Below, one piece after another: positions 17,476-25,791 of a DNA stretch of 64,000 nucleotides; position 1 is the stretch's first letter; the number at the start of each line of letters is the position of its first letter. Made by a program: the position numbers and the translations under genes. The notes below the pieces were generated by a model. The model did no database searches. It had not been told where the DNA came from and saw nothing but the letters and a program-made list of their open reading frames with translations. The DNA lies in NCBI RefSeq assembly GCF_002285795.1, contig NZ_CP022961.1, positions 124,001 through 188,000 of the forward strand, in the 5' to 3' direction. The DNA comes from Plantactinospora sp. KBS50. GTDB taxonomy: Bacteria; Actinomycetota; Actinomycetes; Mycobacteriales; Micromonosporaceae.

Positions 17476-18906
17476 TCAGGTCCAGGCCAGCAGCGACGCC
17501 TCCGGGTCGGCCAGGAACGCTCCGATGTCGGCGAGGAACCGCGACCCCAGCTCACCGTCGATGATCCGGTGGTCGAACGAGAGCCCGAGCGTGGTGACCT
17601 GGCGCGGCTTGACCTTGCCCTTGTGCACCCACGGCATTTCCCGGACGGCACCGAACGCGAGGATGGCCGACTCGCCCGGCGGCAGGATCGGGGTGCCGGT
17701 GTCCACGCCGAAGACGCCGACGTTCGTGATGGTCAGCGTGCCGCCGGCCATGTCCGCCGGAGCCGTACGGCCGGACTTGGCCGTCTGCACCAGACCGGTC
17801 ATGGCGTCGGCCAACTCCCGCAGCGAGAGCCGACCGGCGTCCTTGATGTTCGGCACGATCAGTCCGCGCTCGGTGGCCGCCGCGATGCCGAGGTTCACGT
17901 ACTCCTTCACCACGATCTCGTCGCCGGCCCAGGCCGAGTTGACCATCGGATGCCGGCGGACCGCCAGCAGCACCGCCTTGGCCACCAGCAGCAGCGGCGA
18001 CACCCGCACGTCCCGCCAGTCGCGCCGGGCACGCAGCCGGTCCAACGCCCGCATCGAGCGGGTCACGTCCACCGTCAGGAACTCCGTGACGTGCGGGGCC
18101 GTGAACGCCGACCGGGCCATGTTCTCGGCCGTCAGCTTGCGTACCCCCTTGACCGGGATCCGCTGCTCGCGGTCCGCGCCGAAGCTCGGCGCGGACCCCG
18201 CGGGGCGGCTCGGGGCCGGCGCGGTCGCCGCCGCACCGGGCTCGCCGTCGGCGGCCCGCTGCACGTCCTCGCGGGTGATCGAGCCCAGCGGACCCGACCC
18301 GGCCAGCGCACCCAGGTCGACGCCCAGGTCCCGGGCCAGCCGGCGGACCGGGGGCTTGGCCAGCACCACCGCCCCGTTGCGGCCCTGCGGGGCGGCCGGC
18401 GCCGGCGCGGGCGTCGCGGCCGGTGCGGCGGTCGGCGTACCCGGAGCCGCCTTGCGCGGGCGCCGCTTGGCCGCCGCGGTCCGCGGACCGTAGCCGACCA
18501 GCACCGGGGTACGGGCCGGCGCCGGGCTGCCCACCATGCCCGGCTCGATGGCGCCCTCCGCGGGCGCGATCTGCACGGCGGCCAGCGACGCGGCCGACGG
18601 CGTGGGCAGTTCCGAGCCGGGCTGACCGGTCGTCGTCGCCTCCGGCACCGGCCCGGCGCCGGGCTGGGTGTCGATCGCGATGATCGGCGTGCCGACCTCG
18701 ACGGTCGCGCCCTCGTCCTGGAAGATCGCGTGCACCTGGCCGGCCCACTTGGCCGGGATCTCGACCGCGGCCTTCGCGGTCTCCACCTCGACGATCGGCT
18801 GGTTCAGCTCGATCGTGTCGCCGACCGAGACCATCCACTTGAGGATCTCACCCTCGGTGAGCCCCTCACCGAGGTCGGGAAGCGGGAACTCCTTGATTCG
18901 CGACAT
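17476..18906 (-). CDS. Dihydrolipoamide acyltransferase, E2 of a 2-oxoacid dehydrogenase complex
   Basis: The 476-residue protein has the E2 order: a lipoyl domain (about 5-80) with the lipoylated lysine in VETAKAAVEIP, a long Ala/Pro linker, a peripheral-subunit-binding domain (KPPVRRLARDLGVDL ... GSITREDV), a second linker, and a catalytic core with LGLSFDHRIIDGE near the end. E2 transfers acyl groups from lipoate to CoA. Only one lipoyl domain is present, typical of branched-chain-type complexes. It follows E1beta by 5 nt in the same operon. The E3 gene is not here. Substrate (pyruvate or branched-chain 2-oxoacids) is not decidable from this alone. Confidence 0.93.
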   Translation of the reverse strand: MSRIKEFPLPDLGEGLTEGEILKWMVSVGDTIELNQPIVEVETAKAAVEIPAKWAGQVHAIFQDEGATVEVGTPIIAIDTQPGAGPVPEATTTGQPGSELPTPSAASLAAVQIAPAEGAIEPGMVGSPAPARTPVLVGYGPRTAAAKRRPRKAAPGTPTAAPAATPAPAPAAPQGRNGAVVLAKPPVRRLARDLGVDLGALAGSGPLGSITREDVQRAADGEPGAAATAPAPSRPAGSAPSFGADREQRIPVKGVRKLTAENMARSAFTAPHVTEFLTVDVTRSMRALDRLRARRDWRDVRVSPLLLVAKAVLLAVRRHPMVNSAWAGDEIVVKEYVNLGIAAATERGLIVPNIKDAGRLSLRELADAMTGLVQTAKSGRTAPADMAGGTLTITNVGVFGVDTGTPILPPGESAILAFGAVREMPWVHKGKVKPRQVTTLGLSFDHRIIDGELGSRFLADIGAFLADPEASLLAWT

Positions 18907-18911
18907 GCCGC

Positions 18912-19901
18912 TCACCAGCCGAAGGTGCGGTCGACGGCGTCGAGCACCCGGTCGAGGTCCGGCAGGTACTCCTCCTCCACCCGGGACGCCGGGTACGGGG
19001 TGTCGTAGCCGGTCACCCGCAGCACCGGCGCCTCCAGCGAGTAGAAGCACTCCTCGGTGATTCGGGCCGCGATCTCGGAGCCAAGGCCGAGGTTGCCCGG
19101 TGCCTCGTGCACCACGACACAGCGGCCGGTGCGGCGGACCGACTCGTACACCGCGCCGAGGTCCAGCGGGGAGAGCGTACGCAGGTCGACCACCTCCAGC
19201 TCGCGGCCGTCCTCGGCCGCGGCGGTCGCCGCGTCCAGCGCCACCCGGACCATCGGGCCGTAGGCCAGCACGGTCGCGTCGGTGCCGGGCCGCACCACCC
19301 GCGCGGCGTGCAGCGGGTACGCCCCGGACAGCGGCGCGTCCAGGTCGACCGGTCCCTTCTCCCAGTACCGCCGCTTCGGCTCCAGGAAGACGATCGGGTC
19401 GTCCGAGGCGACGGCCTGCTGGATCATCGAGTAGGCGTCCTGCGGGTTGGCGCAGGTGACCACCTTCAGCCCGGCGGTGTGCGCGAAGTACGCCTCCGGG
19501 GACTCCGAGTGGTGCTCCACCGCACCGATCCCGCCGCCGTACGGGATGCGGATCACCATGGGGATCCGCACCTTGCCCTGCGACCGGTAGTGCAGCTTCG
19601 CGACCTGCGAGACGATCTGGTCGTACGCCGGGTAGACGAAACCGTCGAACTGGATCTCGCACACCGGCCGGTAGCCGCGGATGGCCAGGCCGACCGCGGT
19701 GCCGATGATGCCGGACTCGGCCAGCGGGGTGTCGATCACCCGCTGGTCGCCGAAGTCCTTCTGCAACCCGTCGGTGATCCGGAAGACGCCGCCGAGCTTG
19801 CCGACGTCCTCGCCCATGATGACGACCTTGGGGTCGCTCTCCAACGCCCGGCGCAGGCCCGTGTTCAGGGCCTTGCCCACGGTGAGGGTCTCGGTGGCCA
19901 T
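18912..19901 (-). CDS. 2-oxoacid dehydrogenase E1 beta subunit
   Basis: The 329-residue protein (MATETLTVGKALNTGLRRAL) is the beta half of a split thiamine-diphosphate E1. Conserved stretches are VVIMGEDVGKLGGVFRITDGL, DTPLAESGIIGTAVGLA, PYGGGIGAVEHHSESPEAYFAH and EVVDLRTLSPLD. With E1alpha it decarboxylates 2-oxoacids and reductively acylates E2. Its start codon overlaps the E1alpha stop by one base (TGATG), indicating translational coupling and equimolar synthesis. The sequence is of the BkdA2/PdhB kind. Confidence 0.94.
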   Translation of the reverse strand: MATETLTVGKALNTGLRRALESDPKVVIMGEDVGKLGGVFRITDGLQKDFGDQRVIDTPLAESGIIGTAVGLAIRGYRPVCEIQFDGFVYPAYDQIVSQVAKLHYRSQGKVRIPMVIRIPYGGGIGAVEHHSESPEAYFAHTAGLKVVTCANPQDAYSMIQQAVASDDPIVFLEPKRRYWEKGPVDLDAPLSGAYPLHAARVVRPGTDATVLAYGPMVRVALDAATAAAEDGRELEVVDLRTLSPLDLGAVYESVRRTGRCVVVHEAPGNLGLGSEIAARITEECFYSLEAPVLRVTGYDTPYPASRVEEEYLPDLDRVLDAVDRTFGW

Positions 19902-21082
19902 CAGTGCACGCTCCCCTCGAACGACTCCAGGTACCGGCTGAGCCCCTCCCGCTGCGTGTCGAGTTCGGCCGACCCGTGCGGGTAGACGTGGTCGAACATG
20001 CTGACCGGCTCGGGGTTGGGCATCTCCAGCACCCGCTCGCGCAGGTGCACCGCTTCCCGCCTGGCCTGCTCGTCCACCTCGGCGAAGAACGCGTCGTCGG
20101 CGAGCTGCTGCCGGGTCAGGAAGGCGCGCATCCGGGCGATCGGGTCCTTGGCCTGCCACGCCTCGACCTCGCTGGCGATCCGGTACCGGGTGGGATCGTC
20201 GGAGGTGGTGTGCGCGCCCATCCGGTACGTGTACGCCTCGATCAGCGCCGGTCCCTGGCCCAGCCGGGCGTTGTCCAGCGCGTGCCGGGTCACCGCGTAC
20301 GAGGCCAGCACGTCGTTGCCGTCCACCCGGACGCCCGGGAAGCCGAACCCGGCGGCCCGCTGGTAGAGCGGGATCCGGGTCTGCCGCTCCAGCGGCTCCG
20401 AGATCGCGTACTGGTTGTTCTGGCAGAAGAACACGAGGGGGGCGTTGAACACGCCGGCCCAGACGAACGCCTCGTTGACGTCGCCCTGGCTGGTGGCGCC
20501 GTCGCCGAAGTAGGCGATCACCGCCTCGCCGTCCTCGCTGCCGGTTTTGCCGTCCATCGTCACGCCCATCGCGTACCCGGTGGCGTGCAGCGTCTGGGCA
20601 CCGATGACGATCGTGTACATGTTGAACTTGAACTCGTTCGGGTCCCAGCCACCCTGGTCGACGCCGCGGAACAGGCCCAGCGGCATGATCGGGTCGATGC
20701 CCCGGCAGTAGAGCACGCCATGCTCACGGTAGGTCGGAAAGGCCATGTCCTGCGACCGCAGCGCCCGGCCGGAACCGACCTGGGCCGCCTCCTGCCCGAG
20801 CAGGCTGGCCCACAGGCCGAGTTCGCCCTGCCGCTGCAACGCCGTGGCCTCGGCGTCGAGCTTGCGGACCAGCACCAGATCCCGGTACAGCGAGCGGTAC
20901 TCCGCGTCGGTGAAGTCGACGCGGTACTCCACGCCGTCCTGTCCGACGACGCTGTCGACGCGGTCGCCCTCGGGCGTCAGCAGTTGCACCGGCTCGCTGC
21001 TGGGCTGGCCGGCCGCCGGCCGCTTGGATCGGGATGGGGCCCGCTTGCCGCGGGCCGTGACCCCGGGGTCGCCCTTCGCCAT
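19901..21082 (-). CDS. 2-oxoacid dehydrogenase E1 alpha subunit
   Basis: The 393-residue protein carries the thiamine-diphosphate motif: GDGATSQGDVNEAFVWAGVF ... NNQYAIS. Other landmarks are LWASLLGQEAAQVG, FPTYREHGVLYCRG, ALIEAYTYRMGAHTTSDDPTRYR. An N-terminal basic and disordered tail (about 1-45, RGKRAPSRSKRPAAG) is longer than usual. It heads the E1alpha-E1beta-E2 operon. The first ATG of the conserved frame is 21080-21082 (MAKGDPG), preceded by GGAGAG; longer readings into the upstream region are not supported. Confidence 0.94.
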   Translation of the reverse strand: MAKGDPGVTARGKRAPSRSKRPAAGQPSSEPVQLLTPEGDRVDSVVGQDGVEYRVDFTDAEYRSLYRDLVLVRKLDAEATALQRQGELGLWASLLGQEAAQVGSGRALRSQDMAFPTYREHGVLYCRGIDPIMPLGLFRGVDQGGWDPNEFKFNMYTIVIGAQTLHATGYAMGVTMDGKTGSEDGEAVIAYFGDGATSQGDVNEAFVWAGVFNAPLVFFCQNNQYAISEPLERQTRIPLYQRAAGFGFPGVRVDGNDVLASYAVTRHALDNARLGQGPALIEAYTYRMGAHTTSDDPTRYRIASEVEAWQAKDPIARMRAFLTRQQLADDAFFAEVDEQARREAVHLRERVLEMPNPEPVSMFDHVYPHGSAELDTQREGLSRYLESFEGSVH

Positions 21083-21584
21083 GCGTCTCTCCTGTCCGTG
21101 TGTGCGCCGGCACCGGGGGTGGCCCGACCGCGCGTTCTGGCTCCGGCCCGGCTCCCCGCCCGGCCGGAGGTCTGGCACCGCGCCTAGCCCCGGTCCGGGG
21201 TTGCCGCGCGGACTGAACGGCTCTCCTGACACGTGACCCGGATCGCCGAACGTCGACATCCAGCCGCTCGCCGCCGGGTACGCGGACGGTCGCGGCTGCG
21301 GTGCCGTCAGTCCCATATTTGCAGAGGAGGTGAGCGGCTCCACAGATCGGTCCACCAAGCCTCTATCGAGAGCCGAGGTCTTCGCCTGACATGCCCGGTT
21401 TTGTGACCGGAGTCGTGGCCGATCCGGAAACTCGGCACGGTGACACGCTGTGTGGAAATGGAAAACCTTGTGTGACTGGGCCACGCTTTGCCCCGGCGAT
21501 GCCACCCGAGGAGTCCGGATTCCGTCACAACTTCGCACCGGATCCGGATGCCGCCGATGACGTGCGCCCCGAGGAGTCCAACCC
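21083..21584. other. Divergent intergenic region of 502 bp
   Basis: This gap separates the leftward E1 operon from the rightward repeat-rich gene and must hold both promoters. It is less GC-rich around 21310-21480. A short inverted repeat, CCGGT (about 21400) and ACCGG (about 21411) around TTTGTG, is the only structured element I noticed, and it is weak. Small open frames here have no conserved look and I do not count them. Confidence 0.4.
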
Positions 21585-22736
21585 GTGCCCGAACCCGACC
21601 GGTACCGTCCGCTCGCCCGACACCGCGGGCCTGGTGGCGTGCACGCCGACCGCAGGGTCATCGGGGTGCACCGCGCGGACGGGCTGGCCGGCCCCGCCCG
21701 CCGCTACCTGCTGACCGTGGCGATGCTGGCCGGCACGGCGTCGCTGCCGATCCTGGCGGTGATCAGCGCCGGCTCGGCCACGGTCCGCAACACCGGCGGC
21801 GCCGCCGCGGAGCTGCCACCGTTCGTCGCACCCGAGTCCGAGGGGCCGGTGGTGGTCATCCCGCTGCCCCCGACCAGGCTGCCCGGTGACCCGCCGCCGT
21901 GGACCGGCGACGGGGACCGCGTGACGCCCTCGGCCGGTTCCGGACGCCGCGGCCCCACGCTCCCGAGCCCGTCGCGCGGCCCCGGAGCCCCCGTACCCCC
22001 GCCCGGCGGACCGGTGTCGACCTCGCCGCCCGATCCGCCGGGCGGGCCGCCAGGACCATCGCCGAGCGTTCCCGCGCCGACGGTGCCGGCGCCGGGCACC
22101 CCCGCGCCGACGGTTCCCGCGCCCACCGTCCCGCCGCCGGGCGGCACGCCGGAGCCGACGCCGACCGGCGGACCGGAGCCCACCCCCGGCGGGTCGCCGA
22201 CCGGTACGCCCACCCCGTCAGCGTCGCCGACACCGGAACCCAGCGGGACCGCCGACCCCGGGCCCACCGGGACCGCGGACCCCACCGCAACCGCAGCGCC
22301 GGAGCCCACCCCGACGGCCGGGCCGAGCGCCACGGTCGCCCCGACGGGTGGGCCGACGCCCACGGCGACGGCCGTCCCGACCGGTCCGGCGCCGACCCCG
22401 ACGGTCGGCCCCACGGCGACCTGTGACCCGACCGCGACGGCCGGACCCACGGCCGGACCCACGGCCGGACCCACCGCGTCGCCGTCGCCGTCGGTCGGGC
22501 AGACGCCGACGGTCGCACCCGCGCCGTCGGCCACGGTCGGGTCGTCGCCGACCGTCGGGTCGTCGCCGACCGTCGGGCCAACGCCGACCGTCGGGCCGAC
22601 GCCGACGCCGACGCCGACGCCGATGCCGACGCCCGCGGCCGGGCCGGTGCCGAGCGTCGGAACCACCCGGTCAGCGGATCCCGACCCGCACCCGAGCCCC
22701 AGCCCGGGTGCCGGTCAGTCGTCGCCGAGCCGCTGA
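21585..22736 (+). CDS. Repeat-rich Pro/Thr/Gly protein with one N-terminal membrane helix
   Basis: The 383-residue product has a basic N-terminus, one hydrophobic helix (about 41-62, YLLTVAMLAGTASLPILAVI), and then about 300 residues of low-complexity Pro-Thr-Gly-Ser with repeats such as TPTVGPT, GPTAGPTAGPTA and VGSSPTVGSSPTV. It probably projects from the membrane as an extended, possibly glycosylated, wall-spanning stalk. No globular domain follows. A single cysteine occurs. The GTG start follows GAGGAG. Its last 22 bases overlap the stop end of the leftward gene at 22715. Confidence 0.6.
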   Translation: MPEPDRYRPLARHRGPGGVHADRRVIGVHRADGLAGPARRYLLTVAMLAGTASLPILAVISAGSATVRNTGGAAAELPPFVAPESEGPVVVIPLPPTRLPGDPPPWTGDGDRVTPSAGSGRRGPTLPSPSRGPGAPVPPPGGPVSTSPPDPPGGPPGPSPSVPAPTVPAPGTPAPTVPAPTVPPPGGTPEPTPTGGPEPTPGGSPTGTPTPSASPTPEPSGTADPGPTGTADPTATAAPEPTPTAGPSATVAPTGGPTPTATAVPTGPAPTPTVGPTATCDPTATAGPTAGPTAGPTASPSPSVGQTPTVAPAPSATVGSSPTVGSSPTVGPTPTVGPTPTPTPTPMPTPAAGPVPSVGTTRSADPDPHPSPSPGAGQSSPSR

Positions 22737-23932
22737 CGGTTGGCCTCGATCCACGCCTCCAGGGCGTCCGGATCGTTCGGGTCCACCCCGTCGGCCATCA
22801 GTTGCGCCACCGCCGCCGTGGCCGGACTGCGCCGTTCCCCGGTGGTGTAGAGCCGGACGAACTCCGGGACCATGTCCTCGATCGCCCCGTCGGTCTGCGT
22901 CACGGCCTGCTCGGGCAGGCCACGCCGCCGGAGGGCGTAGGTGGCCCAGGCCCGGACCACCCGGGGCAGCATGGCGGCGTCGTCCATGTCGAGCACGGCC
23001 CGCCGGTGCACCCAGTCCAGCAGGAACAGGCCGGCGACCGCCGGGCTCCAGCGCATCGGGTCCGGTTCCGGCAGCGTGCTCGCGTGGTCGAGGACCAGGC
23101 TCAGACAGAAGTGCAGGGAGGCCAGGTCGGCCCCGTCCACCTCGTCGAGACGGTGCCGCCGGGCCTCCGGTGAGGCGAGGAACTCCCGCACGAGCCGGCC
23201 GCGTTCGTCGGCCGACAGCGGCTCCGGCTCCGGCACCGCGGTCAGCGGCGGCGCGGGCAGCAACGCCAGCCGGGCACCCACCAGCGCCCGGTCGGTGGCC
23301 AGCGAGCCCTCGTCGGGCAGCTCGGAGAGCCCGTCGGTGATGGCCAGGTGCCGGCTGACCTCGGCGCGCAGCCGTACCGGGTCCTCCGGCCGGAACCAGG
23401 TGAGATCGTCGCCGGCGCACATCTGCTTGACCTGGTCGAGGATGCCCGCCGCCGGTCCGCCGACGAAGACGTCCTTGGTGATCCCGATGTTGTGGTCGAC
23501 CAGGGCCACCACGGCGTGCTCCGGTCCGCCGACCTCGGTGTCGCCGTAGGCGAAGGTGGCCAGGTAGGAGGTCTGGTCGCCGTACACGTCGCCGTAGGCG
23601 TAGCTGCCGGTCAGCCGTACCCGGCCCAACTCGCCGGACCACGGCGGCGCCTGGGCGCCGGGTTTGACCGTGCCCGCGCCGCTGGCGTCCGGGACGAGGA
23701 CCGCGAAGATCCGCCGGATCGTGGTGGCGGCGGCGCTGCGGCGGCGGGTCGTGGCCGCCAGGAAGTCGCCGACGAAGCGGCGCACGGCGGCGCTGCGGTC
23801 CTCCTCGGCAAGGGCGTAGACGCTGCCCAGCAGCGCGGTGCCGAGCATCTCGGCATCCAGCGCGGAGTCGAGCCTGGTCACGTCGCGAGCGGCGTGCAGC
23901 ACCGCTTCGTAGGGGGTCTGTGGCGTGGCCAT
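22715..23932 (-). CDS. Conserved hypothetical protein, 405 residues
   Basis: This alpha/beta-looking soluble protein starts MATPQTPYEAVLHAARDV. It has no signal peptide or membrane helix. Distinct segments are YALAEEDRSAAVRRFVGDFLAATTRR (helical), YGDTEVGGPEHAVVALVDHNIG, LHFCLSLVLDHAS and WSPAVAGLFLLDWVHRRAVLD. I recognise this pattern as an uncharacterised actinobacterial protein but cannot name a domain. TAGGGT lies 6 nt before the ATG with no Shine-Dalgarno (leaderless-type). It converges on and overlaps the repeat-rich gene by 22 bp. Confidence 0.75.
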   Translation of the reverse strand: MATPQTPYEAVLHAARDVTRLDSALDAEMLGTALLGSVYALAEEDRSAAVRRFVGDFLAATTRRRSAAATTIRRIFAVLVPDASGAGTVKPGAQAPPWSGELGRVRLTGSYAYGDVYGDQTSYLATFAYGDTEVGGPEHAVVALVDHNIGITKDVFVGGPAAGILDQVKQMCAGDDLTWFRPEDPVRLRAEVSRHLAITDGLSELPDEGSLATDRALVGARLALLPAPPLTAVPEPEPLSADERGRLVREFLASPEARRHRLDEVDGADLASLHFCLSLVLDHASTLPEPDPMRWSPAVAGLFLLDWVHRRAVLDMDDAAMLPRVVRAWATYALRRRGLPEQAVTQTDGAIEDMVPEFVRLYTTGERRSPATAAVAQLMADGVDPNDPDALEAWIEANRQRLGDD

Positions 23933-24087
23933 GACCCGACCCTACGCCGGGCTCCGGGCGGAGAGCACCAGGAGCGCGGCGGGAATCGCTACGCCGAGGG
24001 CGGGCGCGAGCCGGCCGGTCCGCGGGTCGCCGTGGCCGAGCGGGCCGGGTCGGATCCGGTGGAACACCAGGTGGGCGGGGCTGGGGA

Positions 24088-25791
24088 TCACCGGGCGGAC
24101 CGGGCCGCCAGAAGCGCCTCCCGGGCCTGCTCGTACGCGGTGCGCACGGCGCGTACCGGTTTGATGACGTATCCGTCGGCCACGACCGACACGGCGGCCC
24201 GCAGCCGGCGCTGGGCCCGGCGCCGGGCACGCCGCGCGCCGAGCGTGATCAGGGGCCGGGCCAGCAGCCCGAGCAGCAGCCCGGCGAGCAGGCCGGCCAG
24301 CAGCAGCAGGGTGGGCAGCGGGACCTGCCCGATCATCGGGTACTCCAGCGGGGGCAGTCCCAGCGCCCGCACCGCGTACCCGACGATCAGCCAGCCGAGC
24401 CCGCCGGCCGCGGCCAGCGTGACCAGCCACTGCACGCCGCTGACCAGGCGCCACCAGACCGGCTTGCGGCGCAGCCCGAGGTCGGTGGAGCCGATCGCGC
24501 CGTCCAGCGCGTCGGGCAGGTCGGCCAGTCGGGACCGGGCGGCCGCCGCCACCGCGTCCGGCCACGGCTCCGGCAGGCCGTGGCCGGCCCGGTCGGCGAC
24601 CCGGCGCACGGCGAGCCCGACGGCCGAGCGCTGCGCCGCGGTGGGGTCCGGTACGGAGGTGGCCGGGATCGGGTGCTCGACCGCCGGCTCGGTCGCACCG
24701 GCACCCGCACCCGAGGCCGGGCCGGGCAGGTGCAGCCGGCGCAGCGGGTCGGGGCGCAGCCGGCGCCAGCCGCGGACCAGCGGCCAGCCGGTCGAGCCGG
24801 CGGCCCGGTGCCGGTACGCCTTCTCGGTGGCCTCGACCACGGCCGACACCCCGGCCACCCCGGCCAGCGCGTCGGTGAGCCTGGGCAGGCTGGTCCGGTC
24901 CAGGTCGTCCGGCGGGGAGGAGGCGTCCATCATCGGAGCCAGCTCGTCCAGTACGGCGTCGGCGTCGCCGGAGAGCCGTCGCAGCGCGGCCTGGCGTTCG
25001 CCGACCGTGGTCTGGAGCGCGGCGTGCAGGTCGGTCAGGGCGGCCGGGTCCACGGCCGAGGTCGCCAGCACCGGCACTCCGGACAGGCCGTCGTCGTCCA
25101 GCAGCCGGCGGAGGTCGGCCAGCACCCGCTGCACGTCGGCCGGCGGCAGCAGGTCGGTCTGGTTGAGCACGACCACTGTGACGTCCCGGTGCCGGTGGAA
25201 CTCCCGCAGGTAGCTCTCGTGCACCACCCGGTCGGCGTACTTCTGCGGGTCGACCACCCAGACCACCAGGTCGACGAGGCCGAGCAGCCGGTCCACCTCC
25301 CGGCGGTGGGCGTGCTGCACCGAGTCGAAGTCCGGCAGGTCGAGCAGGACCAGGCCACGCAGCCCGGCCTCGTCCTCGGCGTCCAGCGCGCTCTCCCGGA
25401 CGAACCGGTTGCGCGGGAGCACGCCGAGCCAGTCCAGCAGCCGTCCGGCGCCGTCCGGTGCCCCCCAGACACAGGCGTAGGTGACCCCGGTGGTGGGCCG
25501 GCGTACGCCCACCGGGGAGAGGTCGATCCGGGCCAGCGCGTTGAACAGGCTGGACTTGCCGCTGCCGGTGGCACCGGCGAGCGCCACGACCGTGTGGTCG
25601 CGGGACAGTGCCAGCCGGTCGCCGGCCCGTTCGACCAGGGTGTGTGCCGGACCCAGCCGCTCGTCCGGCAGGTGCCCCTCGACGAGGTCGAGGAACCGGC
25701 GTACCGCGGCCACCCGGTCCAGCAGCACGTCCGGGTCGATCCGGCGGTCGCCGGTCAGCGCGTCCCGGAACCGGCCCATGATTCCGGTCAC
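24088..25791 (-). CDS. Dynamin-like GTPase with C-terminal membrane helices (second of pair)
   Basis: The 567-residue protein has a G domain near the N-terminus: G1 VALAGATGSGKSSL (about 73-86), G3 LLDLPDFDS, G4 VVLNQTDLL, with a switch-I region GVRRPTTGVTY. A middle helical region and a tail with two hydrophobic helices (WLVTLAAAGGLGWLIVGYAV, LPTLLLLAGLLAGLLLGLL) follow, then a basic C-terminus. The GTG start at 25789-25791 overlaps the TGA of the upstream GTPase (GTGA), so the two are translationally coupled. Paired bacterial dynamin-like proteins commonly form hetero-oligomers that remodel membranes; that role is inferred. Confidence 0.85.
   Translation of the reverse strand: MTGIMGRFRDALTGDRRIDPDVLLDRVAAVRRFLDLVEGHLPDERLGPAHTLVERAGDRLALSRDHTVVALAGATGSGKSSLFNALARIDLSPVGVRRPTTGVTYACVWGAPDGAGRLLDWLGVLPRNRFVRESALDAEDEAGLRGLVLLDLPDFDSVQHAHRREVDRLLGLVDLVVWVVDPQKYADRVVHESYLREFHRHRDVTVVVLNQTDLLPPADVQRVLADLRRLLDDDGLSGVPVLATSAVDPAALTDLHAALQTTVGERQAALRRLSGDADAVLDELAPMMDASSPPDDLDRTSLPRLTDALAGVAGVSAVVEATEKAYRHRAAGSTGWPLVRGWRRLRPDPLRRLHLPGPASGAGAGATEPAVEHPIPATSVPDPTAAQRSAVGLAVRRVADRAGHGLPEPWPDAVAAAARSRLADLPDALDGAIGSTDLGLRRKPVWWRLVSGVQWLVTLAAAGGLGWLIVGYAVRALGLPPLEYPMIGQVPLPTLLLLAGLLAGLLLGLLARPLITLGARRARRRAQRRLRAAVSVVADGYVIKPVRAVRTAYEQAREALLAARSAR

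Noticed and set aside
17762-17840. Possible internal promoter or small gene inside E2
   Set aside because: Continuous E2 coding sequence with a conserved active-site segment; no independent signal.
21704-22666. Minus-strand frame with VGVG/GVG repeats resembling an elastin-like protein
   Set aside because: It is the complement of the Pro/Thr-rich repeat gene; the plus strand has a signal/anchor helix and ribosome site.
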